A program made the translations under genes and the position numbers. From the NCBI GenBank assembly GCA_027603945.1, contig JADIIU010000003.1, positions 303,594 through 367,593 on the forward strand: DNA of 64,000 nucleotides, in the 5' to 3' direction. Below, one piece after another: positions 32,845-44,116 of the stretch (within the stretch, counting starts at the first letter, position 1; each line of letters opens with the position of its first letter). The notes beneath the pieces are model-generated. The model saw only the letters and a list, made by a program, of their open reading frames with translations, searched no databases and was not told the origin of the DNA. The stretch comes from Terramyces sp. JEL0728. Lineage: Eukaryota; Chytridiomycota; Chytridiomycetes; Rhizophydiales; Terramycetaceae.

Positions 32845-33786
32845 ATGAAAAAAATCGCAAATTCATACAACGTTAATTTCTACACGTCTCACTTCCTGCC
32901 TCTGTCTGCTAATGGAATCCCAACTGAAATCTCCATCAGTTCTGCGTTCGACCAAGGCTTTTCAAAAGAAGGTGAAGATACAGTCTGCTACCGCCGTAAT
33001 TATTTTTCAGTCAGCTCATCTGTAACTTTCCACTCTGACTTTCACCAACCAGGCTATACCGCTAATTGCAATGGGAAAACACTACGCATCAGACAATTCA
33101 AACTTGAAATCGAAGCATCGTCAGAAAGAGAACCAATATTTATTACTTTCTTCAACGCACAGCGTGAAAAACTCGACAACAGCCTGCACTTGACAGAATG
33201 CCTTTTAAATCCCAACCTTGCAAGCTCTTCAGATGTAAGGTTTGAACGCATGCAGTTCAAGACTTCATCTCCGGCTGGCAGTAAAGGCGCAAAGAAATAC
33301 GTTGAACTTTCGGTTAAACTAATTTGTATATTTGAAGACGGCACCGAGGAGCTGGTTTCTATCAGTATATCTGAAAAGTTTATTATTCGCGGTATGTCTC
33401 CGAGCTACTATGCCAGACAGAAATATGCAGATATTACAGCAAGACCTGTCAAGAAAAGCATCAAAGCCGCAAAAGCAGACATTGTTGTCGATCGTATCCC
33501 AGTTGCGCTATCGCTTGAAGAAGAAATGCCCGACTTGATGAAATCCCCAGAATCATTCTTTGGATCTCCAACTACACTAAACAACTCGCCTTCGCTATAC
33601 ACTTGCTTCACATCGCCATACGAAGTTAAGGATTTCGATTTACCAACCTATACCCAGACTTCAGAGCCAGAATCCTGGGTATCTCCAACTACTACTTATG
33701 CTCCATTCTCAGACTTTGATTTTTTGATGGAGCTAAACGAGAATTCAAAGTTCCAATCACTCGAACTACCAAACTTGCTAATATAA
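32845..33786 (+). CDS. Ndt80/PhoG-type transcription factor
   Basis: 313 residues, single exon. The N-terminal 190 residues form an Ndt80-type immunoglobulin-like DNA-binding domain: FSKEGEDTVCYRRNYFSVSS, IRQFKLEIEAS, RFERMQFKTSSPAGSKGAKKYVELSVKLI, and IIRGMSPSYYARQ. The rest is a short acidic, Pro/Ser/Thr-rich tail with SPESFFGSPTT and FSDFDFLMEL, typical of an activation region. In fungi these factors regulate meiosis, sporulation, nutrient and biofilm programmes; in animals the fold occurs in MYRF. It begins almost directly with the DNA-binding domain, and a TATA-like element lies 30 nt before the ATG. Confidence 0.87.
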   Translation: MKKIANSYNVNFYTSHFLPLSANGIPTEISISSAFDQGFSKEGEDTVCYRRNYFSVSSSVTFHSDFHQPGYTANCNGKTLRIRQFKLEIEASSEREPIFITFFNAQREKLDNSLHLTECLLNPNLASSSDVRFERMQFKTSSPAGSKGAKKYVELSVKLICIFEDGTEELVSISISEKFIIRGMSPSYYARQKYADITARPVKKSIKAAKADIVVDRIPVALSLEEEMPDLMKSPESFFGSPTTLNNSPSLYTCFTSPYEVKDFDLPTYTQTSEPESWVSPTTTYAPFSDFDFLMELNENSKFQSLELPNLLI

Positions 33787-33814
33787 TATTCTAATTGTGT
33801 AATTTATTTTTTAG

Positions 33815-34301
33815 ATGCAAAACATGAAATCACAATTCGGAAAGGGATTATATTTTTACCCTACCGGAAACAAACTCCTGGTATCATTTGTCAAACCGCA
33901 AGCTTTCAAACCCTCGCAAATCACAATCGGAACAACCAGCACCGAATCCCTAAAAGATTTCAAAGTAAATTCCAAATTCAAAAGTAATTAATGCTCACAT
34001 AGAACTACTTTATACTACGATTAAAGAGAATGTGGATCAATGCGAGTACAGTAAAGCGCTTGCGCAATACCAGAAGTCGGGATACTTGAATATTAATGAT
34101 CTGCGAGTTGGGACGATTTTTGGAAGAGCCAACGATCCAGAAGATATCTTTGGTTCGGTATTCATTAAAGATGGAAAGATTGATGCGAGCACGTTTGAAA
34201 TCATGCCTACTCACCGCTTGGTATCTACGAATGGCATTTTTCAACTTACAGACTACATTCATGATAAGTTAGTAGAGAATATGGAAAAATCAATAAATTA
34301 A
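33815..34301 (+). CDS. Conserved-looking protein of unknown function
   Basis: 155 residues, one 19-nt intron (33984-34002). Starts 28 nt after the stop of the Ndt80-like gene in the same direction. N-terminal beta-rich segment (GLYFYPTGNKLLVSFVKPQ), then helix and a C-terminal block YLNINDLRVGTIFGRANDPEDIFGSVFIKDGKID followed by MPTHRLVSTNGIFQLTDYIHDKL. The dense Gly/Asp turns look like a compact folded domain. ABITRAM-like proteins have a somewhat similar first half, but the second half does not fit, so no name is given. Confidence 0.6.
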
Positions 34302-34327
34302 ATCGAGGAATATTTATTATTCAGTAG

Positions 34328-35163
34328 CTAAAGCGTAAATGCTGGAGTGACTTTTTTGGCTTCAGTATGTCCAGCACTCGAGAATCCAGTACCTTCGCTT
34401 GCTATCTGGAGCACATCCTTTTCCTTACATTTTGTATCACAAGTAGGGCATTTTGAGGTTTTCTTTATGAATTGATTGACACATTTGTTACAAATTACAT
34501 GCCCGCATGGTTTAATTACTTGTTAATATTCACTTACCAGACATTTCCATTCCCAGTATGACTGATTTAACGCACACTGGACATATTTTATGCATATCTT
34601 CCCCTTCGCCCCTCTCAGTGAATTTGACAGTTATCACTTTTTTCAAGGACAGATTGTGCGGCTCTTTACCTGCTACGCATTGAGGTGTAGATTTGGATAC
34701 TTTGGCTAGCTCAGGGTTAGCTTCAGGCTGTAACTGCGGAATCCAAAACGCTTTCAATTCCCTTTCCTTTTTCCCCGTCTCAAGAGTAGATTTGACTTGA
34801 GTTTCTTGAGAAATAAACTCCTGCACTTTGCGCTCGTGTTCTACCCTTGCTTTCCTTTCTTCTTCGGTCTACATTAAAGATTATTACTTCCACAGTTTGG
34901 TTGTGGAGTGTAACTGCTTTCCCTTCCCTCTCTATTTCCTTTTTCTGCGTAATAATATTTTCAACCACACATTCTTTACAGTACAAGTGTCCTTTTACAC
35001 AACACACTGGATTCCTGGCGGTTTGTAAACAAAGGATACAGCTATCGATCGGTCGCATGGAATCCCTCCCTAGCCTTTGTGATTGAGTTCCATACTTTAA
35101 TTTACTTCTCTCTGCATTTGTAAAGAATCCTAGGGCTGTATTATTTTTCGAATGTCTCGTCAT
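34328..35163 (-). CDS. NOSIP: NOSIP-like U-box/RING E3 ligase
   Basis: 265 residues (human 301). N-terminus MTRHSKNNTALGFFTNAERSKLKYGTQ is the family signature; split U-box: CILCLQTARNPVCCVKGHLYCKECVVENIITQKKEIE, middle AFWIPQLQPEA, then CPVCVKSV and VIKPCGHVICNKCVNQF, ending GTGFSSAGHTEAKKVTPAF. In other eukaryotes it is a nuclear ubiquitin ligase associated with spliceosomes. Introns 34869-34887 (19 nt) and 34519-34537 (19 nt); exons total 798 nt in frame. Confidence 0.93.
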
Positions 35164-35361
35164 TTGTAAATTTTCAAAAACAAAAATGCAATAATTTCAG
35201 GGCCATGAACGGAATTATTGAGCACACTACATCCTAGTACTAGTCAAGCAAGCAAGCTGAGCGATTGAATTTATAGCAACGGGTAAATTTGGTGGTCTCC
35301 AGTCTGGAAATATATACTAGAACAAGAACCAATATCTGAGGCAAAAAATCTTGAACGCGAA

Positions 35362-38300
35362 ATGTCTAGAGCGCAGGACAGACAACTTCGACAACAACTA
35401 ACCGCAAACTTATTCCCATCAAAATCAGATGCAGAATCAGAAAGACTGTTATACTCTGCTCGCGTTATAGAAGGCGGGAAGGAAAAGGACGTCAACCGTA
35501 TGCTGGATATGTTTAAAACATTTCAAGCGGAAGAGGACGACGAAGATGAAAGCAAAGGCCACGGCAAAGTTAGAATTATATGCATATCTAGTATTTAGCG
35601 TTAACACAGTAAAAAAAGGAACAAAAGTCAGATTGACAAAGGTTAAACAGACTGGGACAAACAGCTTCAGTATAATCAAATCGTGGAATTTGGATGATGT
35701 AAAGTCAATAGAATTGGGAAGCGTATCTGATTACTGACTTAGAATGATGGCCAAATGCTGGTTCAAATTGGGAAACCCTACACTTGGCTATTCAATTCGA
35801 TGGGGAAGAAAGTAGAGTTCATCTACACACTGATTAAAGTAAATCCAGCTAATAAAGCTATCCGAGAAATACAATGCCAAAAAAGCACAAATGAAACTGG
35901 TGAATTTTGATGAAGAACTGATTCAAGAACAAATGACAATAGTCAATGAGCAAAATGCGGCCATAGATGCTCAAGGAGATACAACTGTCGAAAAAGGAGA
36001 ATATATGGAAGAATTGGAGGATGAAATGATTGATGATCTGGAAGCCCAGTTTGAAATTGAGCTGCCTCACGTTGATTTGGATGTAATTTTGGCAGATTTC
36101 AATTGGAATGCAAAGGGAGATGCTGCCGCACTAGAGGCAAAGTTAGTTACTGAACTGCAAGCGTTAGAAGCTGTAAGGATAAATTTACTCAGGCAAATGT
36201 CCACGATATTATACAAAGTGAAGAGCAAGCAAACAAAGTAGTCGGCCAAATCGATACTACCCTGCAAGGATTGACTCAAATTGAAAACTGGCTGTCATAT
36301 TATACTGGGCTACTAGAAGTACTGTTTGCTAATACAGAAAATGGGAAATGATGTTCATCAAATTGAAGCGCAAAATAAAGGAATGCAGCAAACAGCTAGT
36401 AATCAAAAAGCACTCTTGCAAGAACTTGATTCCTTTATTAGCAGCCTCAAAGTACCTGGGTATCTATTGGAAGTTTTGCAAAATGAACCTTTAGACTCCG
36501 CAGATGGCATAAGGGAATGTGAAACTGCAATTGAAAAAGTAATGAATATTATCAGATCAAAGAATGATGGTAAGTTGTTGTGACAATAGAGTATGGAGAT
36601 ATGGATGCCACCCACGAAAGAGTATCTTTCCTGCAGGGCCATGCTACTCAATTTACAATGAGAATATGCGATTTCTTGACACAGCAATTTGCATCTCAAG
36701 TAAGACCTATTAATTCAGGCTGAAATATATCTTCAAGATAAAGCAAGAGCTTCACATCGGCAAAACCTCAAACTTCATGGCCATGAAAACTTGGAAGCCA
36801 AGCTCTTCAAATTCAAGAAAATATTAACCTGGGTAAAAGAAATCGATGCAAGAAAACACTATGATTTACAAATGGTGATTTAACTTAATCCCAGAGCTAT
36901 GTAAAAGAAGTGTCCCGTGCGTACAGGAAAGAAATTGGAGAATTCTTGGAAGCTATCAAAACACAGCACTTGTTGAAAAAAGTTGCTCAAGAAGATTTGG
37001 ATTTCCGTATCTTTTCTCTAACGCAGTGTTCATTGGCCATGTATCAGTTTCTTCAGCTGCGACAAATGTACTGAAAAATGCAGTCGGAATTAGCGATAAA
37101 AGTTCTGGCGGCATAAAGCAAAAGTTTGAAAATTGGAGAATAAAGAAAGCCAAGAAGGGGAATGGGATGAAAGACGACGATGATGACGAAGATGAAGCTG
37201 ATATGAAAAGAGGGATGAAACGATCGGATTCAATCGCTAGTGGTGGAACTGGGCTTAATGGTGATGATGACAAAATGAGTCCGGATGAGGCTCTTGGACA
37301 CGCACTGTTGAAGCTAACAAACATTATGATTAGGGAGCAGAACTTTTTGATGGACTTTTTTGGTATTGTAAAGAATGTTGCAATCCTGGCTCATTCTCCT
37401 GGAGCAGGAACTGTCCTTGATGATCAAAATACTGAAGATGAAGCGGAAACATTGCAAAAGTGGCAATCCGCACTATCGCAGCCAAGACAAGTATTTAAGG
37501 ATCCAAAAGCAGAGAAGCGAATAATGTATTGTTTTTGTAATTGAAGTGAATTGCTGGATATCGTTTTCCAAGAAGTGCGCGATTTGATTCTCGCCAACAT
37601 TGATGCAGGATTAAAGTATGACCAATCGTACTCGGTTGGTATGATGGTCAACATCGAGTATCATTTAAGAGAAAACCAACAAACTTGCCACACCTATATT
37701 TTGAACCTTCTCGATTCATTGTCCCGCAAAGTTAATATTGCCTTTGAAAAGTTTGTGGTATTTATTACTAAACCAGTCTGATCAACTAAAGGCAATTGAA
37801 GAGTCTCGTGCTGCTTCAAAGAAGAGAAGTGGTATTATTCCATTTATAAAAACCGTGCCTGTAAGTGTGAATTAAAAAAAGTACTTTGTCGATAGAATGG
37901 AAAAAATGCTATCAAATTGGGACGGAACCGCTAGAAAACAGATTGACAAAGCTTATGCAAAAATATTAAAGTGTATATTTGAAACATTTGAAGCTGAAGC
38001 ACAACAAGTAGGAGTGGACTCAAAGAATGCCAGCGATGAAAAAGAATTCTTGAACATGCACATCCTGTCGGTTGAAAACATGCATCATTTATATTCTGAA
38101 CTGAAAACTAGGCGAATTCCAAGTTTGGATTCTTTTGCAAAACAGGCAAAGACCCTCTACGACGTCAATTTGGAAGCATATTGCAAAGTTGTGATTCGAA
38201 AGCCTCTCGGAAAGTTACTGGTAAGCTAAAGGTCATTGTAGGAATTCTTTGAAGGGGTTGAAGGGCTGTTGAAAACTGGACCTTCTGACGAGGTTGCCTA

Positions 38301-38603
38301 CCATGTCCAATATAGCAAATCTGCTCTCAAGGACGTCATCAAGAAATATCCTGGAAAAGAGGTATGCAAACCTAACACCAGTTGAAGAAAAGCTTGGAAA
38401 TTTTGTACAAGAAAGTCGAAAAGCACTTTTCAGACAATGCCAGTCTGCTACAAGTGGTATGGGCACAAATTCAAATTGATTGTGGAAATCAAGTAAAGAA
38501 ATATGAAGACCTTATTACAAAATGCTATCCTGAATTGGCAATCAGACTAGATTTCACAAAGAAGGACTTGGATTCCTATTTCGCAGCTGCGATGGAGCAA
38601 TAA
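35362..38603 (+). CDS. EXOC1: Exocyst subunit Sec3 / EXOC1
   Basis: About 980-985 residues. N-terminal PH-like lipid-binding domain (KLELYAYLVFSVNTVKKGTKVRLTKVKQ), then a helical CorEx part (IENWLSYYTGLLE, HGHENLEAKLFKFKKILTWVKEID) and the C-terminal rod (VDRMEKMLSNWDG, NMHHLYSELKTRRI, LDFTKKDLDSYF). It tethers secretory vesicles at the plasma membrane. Thirteen introns placed: 35723-35742, 35839-35857, 36173-36192, 36319-36337, 36570-36589, 36700-36718, 36875-36894, 37007-37026, 37526-37546, 37758-37776, 37861-37881, 38221-38241, 38362-38381, all 19-21 nt. One more junction before the PH core (35490-35550) is unresolved; a 25-nt or 37-nt intron would each restore the frame. An Asp/Glu/Lys-rich insert sits near residue 450. 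Confidence 0.92.
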
Positions 38604-38643
38604 ATATTTTTAATTCATCTTTGACAATAGTACATTCATCACA

Positions 38644-40451
38644 ATGTCCACGCGTGATTTCAAGAATGACGTCTCGCTCGAAATTAACTTTCTCGACAAA
38701 ATGGCAACGAATACAACTGTTTCCAGCACTAGAGTAGTAATGTCGGTATTCGAAAAATACCAAAAAGAACGGTTATTGTTTGTACAAACTATTGCAGATC
38801 TGGCTTCGCGTGAAAGCAACATTGATGCTCTTCAGTCAGCAGGAGTGTTATCGCTCTTGCGGCCACTCTTACTCGACACTGTTCCAGCAATTCAGCAAGC
38901 AGCAGCATTGGCATTAGGCAGGTTGGCAAACTATAACGAAGAATTGGCTGAAGCTGTGGTGGAGTCGGATATCCTCCCACAGCTAGTCTTTTCACTGAGC
39001 GAACAAAACGTATTGTATGTATTGATTAAGATTTTAGCGATTCTACAAGAAAGCAGCCGCATTTGTATTGCGCGCGGTTGCGAAACACTCTGCTGAATTG
39101 TCCCAGGCTGTGGTTGATTCCGGCGCGTTAACTGCTCTTGTAAGTTGCTTGGAAGAATTCGATCCTGGTGTTAAAGAATCGGCGTCCTGGGCTCTCGGGT
39201 ACATTGCAAGACATAATGGTGATCTTTCCCAGGCAGTGGTGGATGCTGGAGCAATCCCACTACTTGTACTATGCGTTCAAGAACCTGAATTGTCTCTTAG
39301 AAGAATTGCAGCATCTGCTTTAAGCGACGTATCGAAGCATTCACCTGAACTCGCCCAATCTGTTGTAGATGCAAACACCATTTCGTTTATCGCTCCACTA
39401 TTATCTAACCCTGACGCTAAACTAAGAAGACAAGTTTGCTCTGCACTCTCCCAAATTGCAAAACACACGATTGATTTGGCTGAAACTGTTGTAGATGGGG
39501 ACATTTTCCCAAATGTGCTGACCTGTCTAAAAGATGATGATGGCTACGTACGAAAGAATGCAGCAACTCTTATCTGCGAGATCGCAAAACACACACCAGA
39601 GCTTGCGCAATTAATCGTCAACTCTGGAGGCGTTGCTGCAGTTGTGGACTATGTCAACGAATCTACCGGATCTGCGCGCCTTCCTGGCGTGATGACTTTG
39701 GGCTATATCGCAGCGTTCTCTGAAACATTGGCTCTCTCTGTTATTGTAGCGAAAGGCGTACCGCCACTGTCTAAAGCACTTGAGGTTGAAACTGAAGAAC
39801 ACATTAAGGTATTGATCAATTAACGGCAGGCTGCGTGCGCATGGGCTCTTGGGCAAATCGGCAGACATTCTCCAGACCATGCAAAAACTCTCGCCGATAA
39901 CTCTGTGCTTCCAAAACTTTTGGCCGTATTATCTATGACCACGGATGATAGTGAAGAAGCTGGAGCCGATTTGAAAACCAAAACCAAACGGGCAATTAAA
40001 TGTGTACTGGAAAAGACGTTGCAAATGGAAGCTTTGGAACCACTTTTGCAAACCTCTACCCCAGCAGCTATTCTGAAATATGTAGTAGCTCAGTTTGCAA
40101 AGATCTTGCCTCACGACGTTGCTGCCAGACGTGCATTTGTCACATGCGGCGGTCTTCAAAGAGTGCAGGATATTGCAGCCTCGTATACAGAAAACAATGC
40201 TCTCACTGGAACCAAGTTGGGAGAAGCAATCAGAACCATTAACGAATGCTATCCAGAAGAAATCGTAAGATACTTTTCTCCAGGATACTCTGCGACTCTA
40301 TTGGAAAAGGTACCTTTTACTAAGTTAGATTGATGAATATGGCAGAATGCAAGATTTTAATATGTCTGGTGCCAAGCAAAAGCCTTCAATTGCAAACAAC
40401 ACACAGGCAGGCGATGCGCAAAAACCAATCTCACAGAGTATCCCCGCCTAA
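38644..40451 (+). CDS. SPAG6: SPAG6 / PF16 armadillo-repeat central-apparatus protein
   Basis: 579 residues (human 509), with about 30 extra at the N-terminus and 35 at the C-terminus. Armadillo repeats throughout: LRPLLLDTVPAIQQAAALALGRLANYNEELAEAVV, RFYKKAAAFVLRAVAKHS, DPGVKESASWALGYIARHNGDLSQAVVDAGAIPLLV, HIKAACAWALGQIGRHSPDHA, and the ending CYPEEIVRYFSPGYS. It stabilises the C1 central-pair microtubule, so it marks a 9+2 motile flagellum. Introns: 39010-39037 (28 nt, long for this genome), 39809-39829 (21), 40310-40328 (19). Start at 38644; ATG 38701 is an alternative closer to the human start. Begins 40 nt after EXOC1, same strand. Confidence 0.95.
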
Positions 40452-40497
40452 AACGAAAGTGAAATATTACGAGAATAAATTGTTTTTCTATACTTTA

Positions 40498-41368
40498 TTA
40501 CGCAAATTCTTTTGGGAATTTCGAGTTCTTTTCAAAAGTTTTTTGTCTTTGCTCCAGCAGCATTCTTTCGCATTCCTCCTGAATACCATCTACCAGCCCT
40601 GTAACAGTCTCGAATGCAATTTCTTTGATTTCAACTGGATCAAGCGATTCAAAGATATCTATCCTCAGAAGCAATTACCTATGCTGGAATTAAAAGTATC
40701 TTCATTTTCCTTTTCAAGTTGAGCAAGTCTTTCTTCCTTGGCTACACTTTCAGCTGTCCTTGCCTCACTTAACGGTGGATAATACGGTGGGATCTCTAAC
40801 CACTTGGACCTCAAATTTGTCTCAATCTCCTGCTCTCCAGTAAACAGGTGCTTGATTGCATGGAAATGTTGGACTAATCTACATTAAACTCTACTAACGT
40901 CATTATTCCATACTCGACGATGACTTTACAAGTATCAAACGTCAATCCATGTTCGTTGTTACTTTCCAAATCAGCCCTGAATTGTTTAAACACCAGGTTC
41001 TTGTATTCGTTCAAGCAATAATTCTCATCCTTGAAGCCATTCTCTATCCATTTGTCCAAGGTAAACTTGTGAATCGAAAAAAATAGACTGATTTGCTGAT
41101 TAGTAAATCCATGCGTTTTTCCATGGGCATATATCGAATGGTAAGTCGACAATTTGACACCTAAATGAAAATCGTCTTTAAATCCCTGCAGATCAAATAT
41201 TTCCGAGAAATATCTACAGTCAGCTAGGAAATACATAATTTCAGCTCCCGGATCTTGTAGTTTTTCCAAATCGTCCAGTATTTCATTGGTCAAATAAAAC
41301 CAAAGCATGTTATCCTCATCCCTTTTCTTTGCTGTATCTACCCTCCTTGGATGAGGTTTCTTTTCCAT
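40498..41368 (-). CDS. CFAP119: CFAP119 (CCDC189)-like flagellar protein
   Basis: 276 residues. It follows the plan of CFAP119: MLWFYLTNEILDDLEKLQDP, a helical region with LSTYHSIYAHGKTHGFTNQQISLFFSIHKFTLD, then GLTFDTCKVIVEYGIMT and LVQHFHAIKHLFTGEQE, matching the family block where a tyrosine/phenylalanine-rich helix precedes a Thr-Pro/Glu turn, and a C-terminal Glu-rich coiled coil. Introns 40879-40898 (20 nt, donor GTTAGT) and 40659-40678 (20 nt). It is convergent with SPAG6, 46 bp between stops, so two flagellar genes are neighbours. Family match moderate. Confidence 0.7.
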
Positions 41369-41550
41369 TAAATTGGTGGTGGACGCCAGTACTTTTCAAT
41401 TATAAGCAAGATTATACCTTTTATCTTTTGCAGTTAGTTTGGCCGAACACATTTGCGCGTCAAAAAATCAAAGAATTCACTGCATAACAATTATATATTG
41501 ATCCAGAGTGCTTTATTGAAATCCATAAAATATTACAGTCGATTGAAACC

Positions 41551-42301
41551 TTATTTTTGAGCCTTAACTGGTTCAGCAGCTGGGGTTTCAACGCCGAGTA
41601 AAGCATCACGTTTAGCGGCGAGTCTAACGGCACGACGTTCACGGGTAGCACGGTTCTTGGCACGGTGAGCTTCAGCTTGGTCACTATGTTAATTGATGAA
41701 TTACGCTAAAAGTTTAGCACGGGCTTGTTCGGCCTTGGCTTTGTGAATGTATTCCATGAGAACTCTCTTGTTTTTGAAGACGTTACCCTTTGATTTCATA
41801 TAAAGTTCGTGGTACCTAAAGAATTAGAATCTGTTCCCAAATCAATTGTAATTGGTGCACATCAATCCTTTCGAATTCCATGTCTACAATTTAAATACAT
41901 ACAAGTGCTTATCGATCTTTCCTGATTCACGATACTTTCTCAATAAACGACGGAGAACACGCATGCGACGCATCCACAAAACTTGGGTTGGCATACGAGC
42001 ATCGGCGGTACCACGACGTTTACCAGTTCCGGTGTGACGTCCAAGGCGTTTAGCAGCAGCCATTTCACGAACTCTGAATCGAGATTGAGAAGCTTCTGGC
42101 TTTCTGATAATAAGACCGTCCTTTGCAAGTTTGCGAATGTTTTTGCCTGATGTTAAATTTGAAATACGAGAGTTTGCGTTGGAGATTTCAGTGATTTCGT
42201 TAGGGTCTAACCAGACCTTGCGTTTTCCACATTTCAATACTGCTGCAGCAAGACGTTTTTGGGTTGAAAGGTTTGCCCTGTCGTTAATCTTTGACTCACA
42301 T
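41551..42301 (-). CDS. RPL19: 60S ribosomal protein L19 (eL19)
   Basis: 199 residues: [102 protein letters not shown]. Four introns: 42278-42299 (22 nt) cuts the start codon after AT; 42147-42167 (21 nt, no stop and in frame, removal restores NSRKNIRKL); 41816-41902 (87 nt, the longest but one in the window); 41684-41704 (21 nt). Exons total 600 nt. The C-terminal tail is Ala/Pro-rich. As far as I recall, budding yeast RPL19 genes also have a 2-nt first exon, so this intron position may be ancient. Confidence 0.95.
41816..41902 (-). other. Outlier 87-nt intron in RPL19
   Basis: Donor GTATGT, acceptor TTCTAATTCTTTAG. It interrupts the Leu codon of HLYHELYM. Every other intron of this gene is 21-22 nt. 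No confident C/D or H/ACA snoRNA is visible inside. Confidence 0.85.
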
Positions 42302-42553
42302 TTCTGCTGGTTAAAAAGGTAAATTTTTGAGAGGAGGAGGACGAAAAGAAAAACCAAATAAATATGAGCCAATCAAATTTCCCGGTGTGGCGTTGACCTT
42401 CTGCAACCAAGTGTCGTGATGACTCAAAAGGTACTCAGCAGTGGGAGGTTGAGCAATAGATGAAGATGACGTCTGCTGATTCGAGCAGCTTTAATGCATG
42501 ACTAATATGAGTCATTTGGCTTGAATTTTTGGTTTGAAAAATCTTGCTCGAAA

Positions 42554-42733
42554 ATGTTTAAACGGCTGCTCCCAATTCAAAAAGTATTTCTAGGATGGTA
42601 CTTTTAATTAACAGGAAGGGCTGGAACTGCAGTAATTGGAACATTCACATTCAGTCTAGTAAAGGAGAGGATTGACAAGAGGAGGAAGGGAGATTATTTA
42701 AAAGCCAGAGCAGAGGAATCCAAAATGCAGTGA
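42554..42733 (+). CDS. 52-residue single-pass membrane protein
   Basis: MFKRLLPIQKVFLGW joined over a 21-nt intron (42598-42618) to AGTAVIGTFTFSLVKERIDK and a basic/acidic tail ending EESKMQ. The intron uses an AAG acceptor although a CAG lies 4 nt earlier; only the AAG keeps the frame open. One hydrophobic helix with a short basic N-terminus suggests a small inner-mitochondrial-membrane or assembly protein. Not recognised further. Lies about 50 bp before NAGS, same strand. Confidence 0.6.
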
Positions 42734-42784
42734 GCAGACACCAGAATAAACTAATAAATACCACTTTTTTATGAAATTTTTTCA

Positions 42785-44073
42785 ATGTTTTCTCGAGAGT
42801 TGATTTTCAATATCCTTGGTTCGTATCCAACAAAGAGGGAAGCACAATCATTCCTTAGGAATCCATTCAAGACTGGGCTGGTTGCAATATCGCCAGGGTT
42901 GTCACGGGGGGAAATCCAGACTTTAGGTCGAAATCTTGTCCAAATTCAAAAACTAGGAATACACCCAATAGTGCTATGTAATACGAGAGCCGATACAAAC
43001 AAAAGAAAATTGCACTGGGGCGAATTGGAGACTGCATTTCATATATGCGAAGCAATTGATCAAAACAGCGGACACGGAAAGACCCTCTACAATAATATTT
43101 ACCTTGAAAAATCATTAGATGAGCAGGATACAAATAGATTTGAAATATCTCTGGATTCAATCAAAGATTCGCTCGCGACTGGGAAAATACCCGTAGTTGT
43201 TCCCCTTGTTATTTCAGACTCCATTGTACATTTACGCTCTTCAACATTAACGGACCTGTGTCGATCAATCCTTAAAGACCCAGAATTGCCGACACCGAAA
43301 AAGTTTATTTTAATCAACAAAGCTGGCGGTGTGATTCTTGACCATAGACACCAGGGGCTAATCAACTTGTCGGAAGAGCTGCCGATGCTGCTCAAAAGAG
43401 ATATCTCGGTGCTGAAAGCCATTCAGCCAATGATTGATGATATTCTAGCTATATCTTCAATCTTGGAAATTCTGCCCTCCACATCTTCCGCTATTCTGGC
43501 ATCTGCCAACTCTTCCAGCCAGTTAATTACGAATTTAATTACGGATAAACCTATACAAGCTTCAAATGACAGTGTAACAGCTCCTACGCTTTTCAGAAAA
43601 GGGGTAATAATTAAGCAAGTTACGCTGCAAGATGTAGATAAGGAAAAATTAACAGCATTAATGGAAAAGTCATTTGGAAAGAAACTGAGACTTGAATTTT
43701 GGGATCGTTTAGAACTTGTTTGCCATTCCATTATGATAGCTGGAGAGTACCAAGGAGCAATTGTCGTTACAAATGAAAAAGGGGTCATTTATCTTGATAA
43801 GTTTGCGGTCGATCCAGATAGTCAAGGGTCTGGAGTTGCGGATATACTTTGGAACTCTCTCAAGTCTAATTATGAAAATATGTGCTGGAGGTCAAGAGTG
43901 GACAATCCAGTAAATAAATGGTAAAAGTAACTAATGAAAGGTATTTTGATCGTTCAGACGGGCATCTGCTTATTTCTTCTCAATGGACCCTATTCTGGTA
44001 CGGCCAGCCGAATATCCAAACCAACATTGATATCGCCCTCGATATTCCGGCTTCATTTGATAAACCGGAATAA
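42785..44073 (+). CDS. N-acetylglutamate synthase (Arg2-type)
   Basis: First step of arginine synthesis, mitochondrial in fungi. 422 residues: a kinase-like (non-catalytic) N-terminal region (GLSRGEIQTLGRNLVQIQKLG, ILINKAGGVI) and a C-terminal vertebrate/fungal NAT domain ([48 protein letters not shown]). One 20-nt intron (43921-43940) splits the Trp codon of NKW. The protein starts almost at the folded part; MFSRELIFNILGSYPTKREA could serve as a presequence. 43 nt before the next gene. Confidence 0.9.
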
Positions 44074-44116
44074 AGGTAACTCGAAATTATATATTCTTTT
44101 TCTTGGTTACGTCAAG

